From CAYIRQ01 sp964365905 (GTDB lineage: Bacteria > Patescibacteriota > Gracilibacteria > Peribacterales > Peribacteraceae): 26,916 bases of DNA. The notes beneath the pieces are model-generated. The model saw nothing but the letters and a program-made list of their open reading frames with translations, was not told where the DNA came from and made no database searches. The position numbers and the translations under genes were made by a program. The stretch lies in NCBI GenBank assembly GCA_964365905.1, contig CAYIRQ010000003.1, positions 1 through 26,916 of the forward strand. The letters are read 5' to 3'. Shown here one piece after another: positions 18,634-26,042 of this stretch. Position 1 is the stretch's first letter, and each line of letters opens with the position of its first letter.

Positions 18634-18800
18634 TTACTCCTGCTTTTGGCAATGACAGCCGCTCCTTCTACCACGACCTGAACTACGACTCCTTCGTCCG
18701 ATTCCTGCGGCAGGCACTGCCACCGCTGATCCATCGCGAACGGCCTCCCCCTGTACAGCCCAGACTCTTTCCACAACGGATCATGCTTCCTCTCTACTGA
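18627..18800 (+). CDS. Questionable small ORF, 57 aa
   Basis: A frame starting GTG-TTG reads LITPAFGNDSRSFYHDLNYD and continues FVRFLRQALPPLIHRERPPP to a stop at 18800. It is in the only gap on this side of the window without a named gene. Composition looks protein-like (F/Y/R-rich) but there is no promoter box, and I recognise no family. It may be a decayed gene piece. Confidence 0.2.
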   Translation: MLITPAFGNDSRSFYHDLNYDSFVRFLRQALPPLIHRERPPPVQPRLFPQRIMLPLY

Positions 18801-18823
18801 AAAACTGGGGTGTTTTCAGAGAT

Positions 18824-21460
18824 TCATGTCAGTCCTATCCTATCCGCAATCTCCTGATCCACAAACGCTTTCTTCCGTCCATACTTCATTCGACTGTACT
18901 CTTTGATGAGCTCCGCCATCTTCGGATTCTTTCCGGTCTGATCCCAGATGGTTTCCATGGAGAAGGGCCGACTGGTTGTATTATGGATATTGAGCTTAAT
19001 GTAGCACTTGTAGTTCGCGATGCCGATGACGTCCTGCTCCGAGAGAACCGGCGCGTATTCTTTCGCCATATACTCCGCATCCTCGGCACCGATCTTGAAG
19101 CTGAGCATCGTGCCGACGTTCCCGAAAACGGCGTCCCGAAGCTTCGTATTCTGCTGTTCGTAGGCGGAGGTTTTCGCGACGAGCTGACCAATGTACTGGT
19201 GCGCCATGATGAGCGCGAGATTGTACTTGCGAGCTTCCGAAAGGATCGTCGCGAAGGCATCGGTCGTGAAGTTCTGGAATTCGTCGACATAGAGATAGAA
19301 CGGCTTGCGCTGATCCTCCGGCATATCCGCTCGGGAAAGTGCCGCCATATTGACCTTATTCACGAAAATGAGACCAAGGAGCTGCGCGTTCGTGTCCCCA
19401 ATCTTCCCTTTCGAAAGATTCACGAGGAGCACTTTCTCGCTGTCCATGAGGGTGCGAACGTCGAACGCGCTTTTCGGCTGTCCGATGATATTGCGGATCG
19501 TCGTGTTTGTAATGAACGGACCGAACTTTGCCGAGAAATACGGAATCATTTCCTCCTTCTCGCGCGCTCCTGTTTTTGCAATTTCGTGCTCCCAGAAGCT
19601 CCGCACGACGGGATTCTTGCATTTGCTGACTTTATAGTGCTGGAACTCGTCATCGACGAAGAGGCGCGGCACGTCAATGAGCGTCGCCCCCTCTTCCTCG
19701 TCGTCCATGAGCGTGAGGCAGCCATTGCGGAAATAGTGCTGGATCCGTGGCCCGAAAATCTCATTTCCGAAAAGCTTGATGAAGATTTCCATAGCATCGA
19801 GCGATGCGCGGTCTTTCTCTTCATCTGTCTTCGCCTCGAGAAGATTGAGTCCCATCGGGCGCTCGGTATCACTGGGATCGAAGATCACGATGTCCTTCGC
19901 GCGCTCCTTCGGGACATAGCGCAGAACATCCTCGATGAGGTCACCATGGGGATCGACGAGGCAGACCCCCTTCCCCCGCGCAACATCCTGCCGGGCCATG
20001 AAGGAGAGGAGCACGGACTTACCCGTACCGGATTTTCCGATAACGTACTGATGACGTGTGCGATCTTCATCGAGGATCCGGATATCCGTGAGCCTGCCCT
20101 GATGACGATTGTGTCCGAGGAGAATGCCTTCCCGGGGAGTATCCGGCGGAGGCGGGAGAATGCGGTAGGAAATCCACTGGACGGTCGGGATTTTGTTGTA
20201 ACGACTGTCGGGGAAATGATAAAGACCCGCGAGTTCTTTATCGACAAGCAAGCTGTCGCGATGCACGAAACCGTTGATCCGATGCATCCAGAGCCACCGC
20301 ATGATGGGCGCATTGAGCACGTGCGGGAAGAATTCGAAGAAGAGACGCCGATTCACGAACGCGTTGCCGAAGAGGTTGCGAAAGACGTTGAAGCCCACCT
20401 GGACGTTATTCGTGATTTCGAGCGCTCTCTTCCATGTGGTGCTTGAAGCCATGATCCGGACGGAGCAGTGATACCAGCTCGAGCCTGCTTTCTCCCCCAT
20501 GTGTTTATAGAGCTCCTCCTCCGGCTGAATCATACGCACAAAACTGTCGCCGTGGGTCGCTCCCGGCGCATTCGTTCCCATGGCACCCTGCACACCCCAG
20601 AGAAAACGAATGACACTCGAAATGATAGGAATGCGTCCCGTCCAGTGATCTTCCTTCCCTTTGAACTTCGTCGATGCATAGCGCTTCGCGGCCTTCGAGT
20701 ATCGGCCGGAGAGCGAAGGCCTCAGAATAACCTGGATCCCTGCTGCATCATCCGCATTCAGTTTGCTGAGCACATTGCTTAATTCATTCAAGGGATCATC
20801 CTGCATCTGCTCGTAGAAACGAATGGGGTACATGAACTTCTTCTCGAGAAGCATGTTGTAAGCGATCGTTTTCCTCCCCTTCTGCCACATCGTCGGAATC
20901 GGATGTTCCGAGACCTCCGCATCCGGATAGAACGATGTAATTTGTTTCTCGACGATCGAAGTCATGTCGGGCGTCGTCGCGACATAGAACACCAGCTCCC
21001 CTTTCTCTATGTAGAGCTCAAAGCTCACGACGATGTAATGGAAAACGAGGTAGTGGAGATATTGCCAGATCGTGAGGCTTCGCACCTCGGAAAGCGCGCG
21101 AAAGAGCTGCTCCATCACAGCGATCTTTTCCTTCCAGTCTTTTTCGGTCCGTTTCTCCTGATCGATCTTGCTATCGCTCCGCGGGAGCATCACTTTCATC
21201 GTAACGATACTGCGAGCTTTCCCGATGGCGTACACAAATCGGATTCCCGGAAGCACGATTCCTTTCCAGAGAAGATAGCAACTGATGATGAGGATGATGC
21301 GATCGAGTGGATCCGCTCTCACCCAGAGATAGAGATTCCCCCAGAGATCGAGACGCAGGAACCACGCCCCCACGGTGAGGAGGAGGAGGACGATTGGCCA
21401 GAAGAAAATGCGGAGAGCGGAAATCAGGGTATAGGTGTGTATTTCATAGTATTGTACCAT
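18824..21460 (-). CDS. VirD4/TraG-like type IV secretion-type ATPase, membrane-anchored
   Basis: An 878-aa protein of the HerA/VirD4/TraG AAA+ group found widely in CPR genomes. Two N-terminal TM segments (about residues 12-35, SALRIFFWPIVLLLLTVGAWF, and 53-72, DRIILIISCYLLWKGIVLPG) are followed by a large domain of unknown function (about 90-440). The ATPase core then shows Walker A GKSGTGKS (475-482), DPHGDLIEDVL, Walker B LYVDEFQNF (723-731) and the following ALIMAHQYIGQL (sensor/Q-like motif). Such proteins couple DNA or protein substrates to a type IV secretion or pilus channel; the substrate here is unknown. The open frame extends 68 codons further upstream, but those overlap the divergent peptidase gene. 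The ATG chosen is 12 bp from that gene's ATG. Confidence 0.88.
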   Translation of the reverse strand: MVQYYEIHTYTLISALRIFFWPIVLLLLTVGAWFLRLDLWGNLYLWVRADPLDRIILIISCYLLWKGIVLPGIRFVYAIGKARSIVTMKVMLPRSDSKIDQEKRTEKDWKEKIAVMEQLFRALSEVRSLTIWQYLHYLVFHYIVVSFELYIEKGELVFYVATTPDMTSIVEKQITSFYPDAEVSEHPIPTMWQKGRKTIAYNMLLEKKFMYPIRFYEQMQDDPLNELSNVLSKLNADDAAGIQVILRPSLSGRYSKAAKRYASTKFKGKEDHWTGRIPIISSVIRFLWGVQGAMGTNAPGATHGDSFVRMIQPEEELYKHMGEKAGSSWYHCSVRIMASSTTWKRALEITNNVQVGFNVFRNLFGNAFVNRRLFFEFFPHVLNAPIMRWLWMHRINGFVHRDSLLVDKELAGLYHFPDSRYNKIPTVQWISYRILPPPPDTPREGILLGHNRHQGRLTDIRILDEDRTRHQYVIGKSGTGKSVLLSFMARQDVARGKGVCLVDPHGDLIEDVLRYVPKERAKDIVIFDPSDTERPMGLNLLEAKTDEEKDRASLDAMEIFIKLFGNEIFGPRIQHYFRNGCLTLMDDEEEGATLIDVPRLFVDDEFQHYKVSKCKNPVVRSFWEHEIAKTGAREKEEMIPYFSAKFGPFITNTTIRNIIGQPKSAFDVRTLMDSEKVLLVNLSKGKIGDTNAQLLGLIFVNKVNMAALSRADMPEDQRKPFYLYVDEFQNFTTDAFATILSEARKYNLALIMAHQYIGQLVAKTSAYEQQNTKLRDAVFGNVGTMLSFKIGAEDAEYMAKEYAPVLSEQDVIGIANYKCYIKLNIHNTTSRPFSMETIWDQTGKNPKMAELIKEYSRMKYGRKKAFVDQEIADRIGLT

Positions 21461-21472
21461 AAAGATCGTTCC

Positions 21473-22555
21473 ATGACATCCCCTCTCCTGATCACCAATC
21501 TCACGAATCTTCGCTATCTCACGGGGATATCGATGACGGCTGGAATCATGCTTCTCCGAGGGAAAAAACGTCTCCTCTTTGCAGATAGCAGATATACGGA
21601 GAAGGCGAAGAAGGAAGCAAAACAGGGCATCCGGGTCCTTCCTGCGGACGCTCTCAAAGAGCATATGAAGAAGCTTCGACGTGTTCGTTTTGAAGCAGAA
21701 GACATCACGGTTGCGCGGCTCGCCCGATGGAAAAAGAATTTTCGCGGAACAAAATTCATTCCGAGTTCAAACATTATTGAGAATATGAGGCGATCAAAAA
21801 AACCGGAGGAGATCCGGGCGATCCGAAAGGCGTGTCGGATCACGGACAGAGTGATGAAGGAAATACCGAAGTTATTGTGGCATGGGCTAAAGCCCATGCC
21901 ACCCACGGAGAAATCCTTGGCCTGGCACATCGAGAAGCTTTCCCACGAACTCGGCGCAGACTGCATGGCCTTCGAAACGATTGTCGCATTTGGATCAAAC
22001 ACAAGCCGTCCGCACCATCGTCCAACGGCCAAAAAATTGCAGAAAGGCGACATTGTCCAAATTGATATGGGCGTGAAAGTACACGGCTACTGCAGCGATT
22101 GTTCGCGTGTCTTTTTTACGGGCATGCCAACCGAAGAACAGCAGCAGGTTTTCGATCTGCTCAAAAAAATCGCCAAAGAGACGACAAGGATGGCGAAAGC
22201 AGGAGTCTCCAATCGCACTCTCGATACATGGGCACGAAACACGTTGAAGAAAACACTCATCCCAACCCTACTTGTCCACCGTAGCCTTGGCGAAGGTGGA
22301 ACCCGAACCCAAACCCTCGATGTGTTCTTCCTCCACTCTCTCGGCCACGGCGTCGGCCTTGAGATTCATGAGGGCATCAACCTCACCTCAAAGAACGTAG
22401 GGGCGCCCCAGCGGGGCGCCCTCCGTCGAAACGAGGTCATCACCATTGAGCCCGGCATCTACTTTGCAGAAAAGTGGGGAATGCGGATTGAGGATACGGT
22501 GCTTGTGACGAGGAAGGTCGGAAAAGCTCTGACAAGAGCCAAAATCCAAGAATGA
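21473..22555 (+). CDS. M24 family Xaa-Pro aminopeptidase (PepP/PepQ-like) with three in-frame repeat insertions
   Basis: The enzyme removes N-terminal residues before proline using two metal ions. The pita-bread domain is complete: VQIDMGVKVHGYCSDCSRVFF (metal ligands D198, D209), LHSLGHGVGLEIHE (H288, H292), ITIEPGIYF (E326) and GMRIEDTVLV (E340). The N-terminal domain (residues 1-125; LLITNLTNLRYLTGIS, RLLFADSRYTEKA) is of the short type. Three segments are encoded by palindromic or low-complexity repeats: 135-144 (WHGLKPMPP), 263-283 (LVHRSLGEGGTRTQTL) and 308-318 (VGAPQRGALR). All are in loops between conserved blocks and keep the frame. The ATG at 21473 begins the family homology; a longer frame from 20903 is antisense to the ATPase gene. 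Divergent from that gene by 12 bp. Confidence 0.93.
   Translation: MTSPLLITNLTNLRYLTGISMTAGIMLLRGKKRLLFADSRYTEKAKKEAKQGIRVLPADALKEHMKKLRRVRFEAEDITVARLARWKKNFRGTKFIPSSNIIENMRRSKKPEEIRAIRKACRITDRVMKEIPKLLWHGLKPMPPTEKSLAWHIEKLSHELGADCMAFETIVAFGSNTSRPHHRPTAKKLQKGDIVQIDMGVKVHGYCSDCSRVFFTGMPTEEQQQVFDLLKKIAKETTRMAKAGVSNRTLDTWARNTLKKTLIPTLLVHRSLGEGGTRTQTLDVFFLHSLGHGVGLEIHEGINLTSKNVGAPQRGALRRNEVITIEPGIYFAEKWGMRIEDTVLVTRKVGKALTRAKIQE
21877..21902. repeat. 12-bp perfect hairpin inserted in frame in the M24 peptidase gene
   Basis: Arms GTGGCATGGGCT (21877-21888) and AGCCCATGCCAC (21891-21902) are perfectly complementary around a 2-nt loop. They encode WHGLKPMPP (about residues 136-144) within a helix-loop region where PepP-like proteins have no comparable peptide. 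Confidence 0.8.
22261..22319. repeat. Composite repeat in frame in the M24 peptidase gene
   Basis: CCCAACCCTA and ACCCGAACCCAAACCC flank a TCCACC (22275-22280) / GGTGGA (22295-22300) hairpin containing CCGTAGCCTTGGCGAAGG. It encodes about residues 264-283. The hairpin part is related to the element between rpmI and rplT (1954-1987), the flanks to the tract at 3561-3596. Confidence 0.7.
22398..22422. repeat. GTAGGGGCGCCCC palindrome in frame in the M24 peptidase gene
   Basis: Arms GGGCGCCCC (22401-22409) and GGGGCGCCC (22413-22421) pair perfectly around AGC. It encodes VGAPQRGAL between INLTSKN and RRNEVITIEPG. Same family as the element at the pyrF stop (11625-11675). Confidence 0.8.
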
Positions 22556-22565
22556 GAACATCGGC

Positions 22566-22594
22566 TTGCATCATGATATCATCTGACATACAAT
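22566..22594 (+). promoter_or_regulatory. Antitoxin promoter with internal palindromes
   Basis: TTGCAT (22566-22571), 17 bp, TACAAT (22589-22594), 9 nt before the ATG at 22604. The spacer contains the perfect palindrome ATGATATCAT (22573-22582), and TGTATACA follows the -10 box. Ribbon-helix-helix antitoxins commonly bind such sites to repress their own operon. Confidence 0.6.
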
Positions 22595-22603
22595 GTATAC
22601 ACG

Positions 22604-22882
22604 ATGGCGAATCCCATCACCAACATCCGGCTCGATCCCAAGCTCAAGAAGCAAATCGAGCGCATTGCACGCGAGATGGGCGTCACCCTTGCAGATATTG
22701 TCCGTATGGCGCTGCACGCCATAGCAAGCGGCCGCTGGCATGTTGGCCCGACGGAATATCCACCGGCATACGTCGATATGATCTTAAAGGAGACAGAAAA
22801 CATGAGACGCTTACGCAAAGAGGGGAAACTGAAAGGCTACACCTCCGGCAAGGAGATGATCGATGATATTCTGTCCGAGTGA
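22604..22882 (+). CDS. Ribbon-helix-helix antitoxin (RelB/CopG-like), 92 aa
   Basis: The N-terminus TNIRLDPKLKKQIERIAREMGVTLADIVRMALHAIASG has the beta strand and two helices of a ribbon-helix-helix DNA-binding domain. The tail (LKETENMRRLRKEGKLKGYTSGKEMIDDIL) resembles the toxin-binding region of RelB/DinJ antitoxins, with the typical K(G)YTSGKEMIDD motif. Such proteins neutralise YafQ/RelE toxins and autoregulate. The downstream toxin frame, which overlaps its stop (GTGA), is broken. So the system has probably lost its toxin while the antitoxin and its promoter remain intact. Confidence 0.8.
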   Translation: MANPITNIRLDPKLKKQIERIAREMGVTLADIVRMALHAIASGRWHVGPTEYPPAYVDMILKETENMRRLRKEGKLKGYTSGKEMIDDILSE

Positions 22883-23104
22883 GGTACACGATTGACCCAT
22901 CAAAGCACGTTGAGAAAGCGGTCAAGCGATTCAAGAGAAGCGGCAATGTCCGCCTGCTTGCAGCACTCCGAGAAGTAACAGAACCATAGGGAGATACATC
23001 TTGGATTTGATCAACTGCTCATCTACATCATCCACGAAGAAAAGAGAGCAATCGATCTGATCGATATTGTGACGCATGAAGAGCTTAAGAAATGGAGTCA
23101 CTAG
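22879..23104 (+). pseudogene. Broken YafQ/RelE-type toxin gene
   Basis: A GTG overlapping the antitoxin stop opens a 36-codon frame (VRYTIDPSKHVEKAVKRFKR... LLAALREVTEP) that ends in TAG at 22987-22989. This matches the N-terminal helices of YafQ-like toxins. The C-terminal half continues in another frame from about 22985 (HREIHLGFDQLLIYII, HEEKRAIDLIDIVTHEELKKW), the family's typical final strands, up to 23104. The central piece that normally contains the RDHPL..G region is absent, so both a deletion and a frameshift are needed. Its end overlaps the convergent glyS stop by 4 bp. Confidence 0.7.
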
Positions 23105-24510
23105 CGAGTCATCCGATCCACTAAGTCGCTGATTGGAACCTCCTCCTGCTTCAGCGTATCCCGATCACGCACCGTCACGTGATCGCGCTTACTCTGTTTC
23201 TCATCTTCCCCGATCGTGCCGAAGTCGATCGTGATGCATTTCGGTGTCCCAATCTCGTCCTGCCGACGGTAGCGCTTGCCGATGCTGCGCGTAATGTCGA
23301 AGTCAATGCGAAGATCGGTTTCTCGCAGGAGCATCTGATACACTTCTTGTGCCTTGGCAACGAGCCTCTCCTGCTTGCTCAACGGAAAAATGGCCACATC
23401 GTATGGTGCAAGACACGGATGGAGCTTCAGGACAGTGCGTTTCTCCATGATGCCTTTCGCGGACGGAACTTCATCTTCTGTGTAAGCCTCAATGAGGAAT
23501 GTAAGCAAAGAACGGTCAAGACCGAACGATGGCTCGATGACATGTGGAAGAAACTTGAGTGACTGATTATCGGGGTCGGTGTAATGCAGATCCTCCCCTG
23601 AATATTTTTCATGCTGCCGCAAATCGTGATCGCCTCGGTATGCAAGACCGGAGAGCTCCCCCCATCCCCATGGGAACTTGTATTCAATATCGACTGTCCT
23701 CTTCGAGTAATGACTGAGCTCCTTCTTTTCATGTTCACGCTTGCGCAGACGCTCAGGGCTGATGCCGAATGAGAGGTACCAGTTCCAAACTGCCTCCAGC
23801 CACTGCTCAAATGCCGCCTCCCATGCGTCAGGATGCACAAAGTATTCTATCTCCATCTGTTCAAATTCTCTGGTCCGAAACAGGAAATGCCCTGGTGTAA
23901 TTTCCTTGCGAAAGGCTTTGCCGATCTGTGCCACACCCAGTGGTAACTCCTTATTTGCCGTTTCCACAATGTGCTTAAAATTGATGAAGATCCCCTGCGC
24001 AGTCTCGGGGCGTAAATAAATATGATCTGCATCGCCTTCTCCAAGGCCCTGCTCCGTTTCGAACATAAGGTTAAACTGTCGCGCGGTTGTCCAATCCGAA
24101 GCACCACAGTGTGGACAAAGAATGCCTTCCTGCAGAAGCCTCGGCTGCACCTGCTCAAGCGGTAATCCTGCCACGGCCTCCACACCCAATTTCTCCTCAA
24201 GAAGCTTATCGCCACGAAAACGCTTTTTGCAATTCCGGCAATCGACGAGCGGATCGCTGAAACCCGCAACGTGACCGCTTGCTTCCCATACCCTCGCATG
24301 CATGAAGATGGACGAGTCCAATTCAATGATGTCGGTTCGCAGGCGCACAAATGTATTGCGCCACTGTCTCCTGATTCGATCTTTCATCATCGTGCCAAGC
24401 GGCCCATAATCCCATGTATTCGCAAGCCCCCCATAGATCTCCGATCCCGGGAAAACGAAGCCACGACGCTTGCAGAGAGAGACGACCTGATCGAGAGATT
24501 GGGCGGGCAT
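23101..24510 (-). CDS. glyS: Glycyl-tRNA synthetase, class II alpha2 type
   Basis: Charges tRNA-Gly with glycine. This is the single-chain dimeric type (glyQS, as in Gram-positives, archaea and eukaryotes), not the alpha2beta2 type. Landmarks: GFVFPGSEIYGGLANTWDYGPLG, a zinc-binding region CRNCKKRF...CPHCGASD, motif 2 TAQGIFINFKHI and AFRKEITPGHFLFRTREFEQMEIE, motif 3 VIEPSFGLDRSLL, and the C-terminal anticodon-binding domain (VAIFPLSKQERLVAKAQEVYQ, YRRQDEIGTPKCITID). It is 469 aa from the ATG at 24510. A TATGCT box ends 7 nt before this ATG and contains the alternative ATG (24522), which argues against the longer start. It is divergent from hisS. Confidence 0.96.
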   Translation of the reverse strand: MPAQSLDQVVSLCKRRGFVFPGSEIYGGLANTWDYGPLGTMMKDRIRRQWRNTFVRLRTDIIELDSSIFMHARVWEASGHVAGFSDPLVDCRNCKKRFRGDKLLEEKLGVEAVAGLPLEQVQPRLLQEGILCPHCGASDWTTARQFNLMFETEQGLGEGDADHIYLRPETAQGIFINFKHIVETANKELPLGVAQIGKAFRKEITPGHFLFRTREFEQMEIEYFVHPDAWEAAFEQWLEAVWNWYLSFGISPERLRKREHEKKELSHYSKRTVDIEYKFPWGWGELSGLAYRGDHDLRQHEKYSGEDLHYTDPDNQSLKFLPHVIEPSFGLDRSLLTFLIEAYTEDEVPSAKGIMEKRTVLKLHPCLAPYDVAIFPLSKQERLVAKAQEVYQMLLRETDLRIDFDITRSIGKRYRRQDEIGTPKCITIDFGTIGEDEKQSKRDHVTVRDRDTLKQEEVPISDLVDRMTR

Positions 24511-24517
24511 TGCGCCG

Positions 24518-24523
24518 AGCATA
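24518..24523 (-). promoter_or_regulatory. -10 box of glyS
   Basis: TATGCT ends 7 nt before the ATG at 24510. Since the box includes the ATG at 24522, only the inner start can be translated from this transcript. Confidence 0.45.
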
Positions 24524-24555
24524 GCAGGTTTCAGGTGTCAGGTATCCCTACTCCA

Positions 24556-24584
24556 TTGCTCAAGGAACAATGTTCCTCTAGAAT
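24556..24584 (+). promoter_or_regulatory. hisS promoter with palindrome in the spacer
   Basis: TTGCTC (24556-24561), 17 bp, TAGAAT (24579-24584), 11 nt before the hisS ATG. The spacer holds AGGAAC-AAT-GTTCCT (24563-24577), a perfect inverted repeat well placed for a repressor. A T-box leader is ruled out by the short distance. Confidence 0.5.
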
Positions 24585-24595
24585 TAGAAATCACG

Positions 24596-25939
24596 ATGGC
24601 TGAGCCGAAATTTCGCACTCCGAAAGGCACCTACGACATCCTGCCGGAGCTCCAGCAGTACCACACCTATATCAAGAAAGCGGTCCGGCACCGGGCGAGG
24701 CAGGCCGGTTTCAAGCGCATCGATACGCCGATTTTCGAGGATCGCGAAGTCTTCGATCGCGGAGTGGGGCTCCACACGGACATCGTTGAGAAAGAACTTT
24801 TCACTGTCGTGCGGAAGGGCGAGAAGCATGAAGATTGGGTCCTGCGCCCCGAACCCACAGCCGCGATTTGCCGATCCTATATCGAGCACGGGATGCATCA
24901 GCTCCCGCAACCGGTGCAGCTCTATCTCATCGGTCCCCTCTTTCGCTATGACCGCCCTCAGAAGGGGCGATACCGGCAGCACTGGCAATTCGGTTTCGAA
25001 ATGATCGGGATCTCTGACCCAAGTCTCGATGCCCAGCTCATCAATGTCCTCACGCACATCTTCCGGGATCTGCAGATTGCAAGTCGTTTGAAGCTTCAGA
25101 TCAATAACATCGGCGATGCGGAAAATAGGAGACAATTCACGCAGGCATTGAAAGATCACTTCATCGGGAAAGAACGGAATCTCTGCGAGGATTGTCAGCG
25201 CCGGCTCCAAATGAATCCACTCCGCATCCTCGACTGCAAGAATGAAGACTGCCGGATTCTCATGAAGCTCGCACCCAGCCTGCGACAGTTCGTGAGTAAG
25301 GAAAGCGCGGCATTTCATGATACGCTCCTCGAGTACCTGACGGAGTACGGTATCGCGTACGAGGAAAATCCCATGCTCGTTCGCGGTCTCGATTACTATA
25401 ACCAAACGGTCTTCGAGTTTTGGGATAATTCCACCGGCGCCCAGAATTCCGTTGCGGGTGGGGGAAGGTACGATGGTCTCATCGAACTCTTGGGTGGCCC
25501 GAAAACGCCCGGCGTGGGCTTTGGCTGCGGCATGGAGCGCGTGATCTACCACATGAAGGAAGCGGGAGTGGAGGCCCCCCAGAAGGATCATGTCGATGTA
25601 TTCGTCGCGCAACTTGGGCCGGAAGCGAAGAAGAAATGCCTGCGCCTGATCGAGCAGCTGCGGGAGGCCGGCGTGCATACAATCGGAGCGCTCGGGGAGG
25701 CATCCCTCAAGAGTCAAATGCGCCTCGCGGACAAGTTCGAAGCCCGATTCACGCTCCTCCTCGGGCAAATGGAGGTGAAAGCGAACGCCGTCATTCTCCG
25801 GGATATGAAAGTCGGCCGCCAGCACTCGATGCCGTTTGAAAAGGCGATCCCCGAAGTCGTGAAACTCCTCGGCGAGAAGAACCTCGACACGTACGCAATC
25901 AAGGATAAGTTAGGGAAGTATAAGCAGGAGATCGAATAA
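24596..25939 (+). CDS. hisS: Histidyl-tRNA synthetase
   Basis: Charges tRNA-His. The 447-aa sequence has motif 1 (FKRIDTPIFEDREVFDRGVG), motif 2 (RPEPTAAICRSY, LYLIGPLFRYDRPQKGRYRQHWQFGFEMIG) and the histidine-specific motifs LVRGLDYYNQTVFEF and AGGGRYDGL. Motif 3 is GVGFGCGMERVI. The C-terminal anticodon-binding domain is DVFVAQLGPEAKKKCLRLIEQLR to the end. CEDCQRR and CKNEDC in the insertion domain (around residues 200-220) form a possible zinc site, often seen in HisRS insertion domains. The ATG follows TAGAAT by 11 nt. A strong hairpin follows the stop. Confidence 0.96.
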   Translation: MAEPKFRTPKGTYDILPELQQYHTYIKKAVRHRARQAGFKRIDTPIFEDREVFDRGVGLHTDIVEKELFTVVRKGEKHEDWVLRPEPTAAICRSYIEHGMHQLPQPVQLYLIGPLFRYDRPQKGRYRQHWQFGFEMIGISDPSLDAQLINVLTHIFRDLQIASRLKLQINNIGDAENRRQFTQALKDHFIGKERNLCEDCQRRLQMNPLRILDCKNEDCRILMKLAPSLRQFVSKESAAFHDTLLEYLTEYGIAYEENPMLVRGLDYYNQTVFEFWDNSTGAQNSVAGGGRYDGLIELLGGPKTPGVGFGCGMERVIYHMKEAGVEAPQKDHVDVFVAQLGPEAKKKCLRLIEQLREAGVHTIGALGEASLKSQMRLADKFEARFTLLLGQMEVKANAVILRDMKVGRQHSMPFEKAIPEVVKLLGEKNLDTYAIKDKLGKYKQEIE

Positions 25940-25941
25940 CT

Positions 25942-25974
25942 CACGGAAGAAAACCTTGTCGGTTTTCTTCCGTG
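25942..25974 (+). terminator. 14-bp perfect hairpin after hisS
   Basis: Arms 25942-25955 and 25961-25974 (CACGGAAGAAAACC and complement) pair over 14 bp with a 5-nt loop, starting 3 bp after the stop codon. The T-run (GGTTTTCTTCC) lies within the stem, so it may terminate in either direction (A-tract stem) or mark a transcript end. It is the strongest hairpin in the window after that in the M24 peptidase gene. Confidence 0.65.
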
Positions 25975-26042
25975 GACCATCTTTCCCTTCAAGGATGCGC
26001 TCCAGTGCGGGACCCACGAGACCCGCGCTTCGCGCGATTACT

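Noticed and set aside
18983..20446. 487-codon open frame on the plus strand
   Set aside because: Antisense to the VirD4/TraG-like ATPase, whose Walker motifs are intact; the frame shows no family features.
20903..21472. 190-codon N-terminal extension of the M24 peptidase
   Set aside because: Antisense to the ATPase N-terminal region; M24 homology begins at the ATG at 21473.
24511..24595. T-box riboswitch before glyS or hisS
   Set aside because: The intergenic space is only 85 bp, contains promoter boxes close to both starts, and has no T-box sequence.
24584..25825. 413-codon minus-strand frame
   Set aside because: Antisense shadow of hisS.
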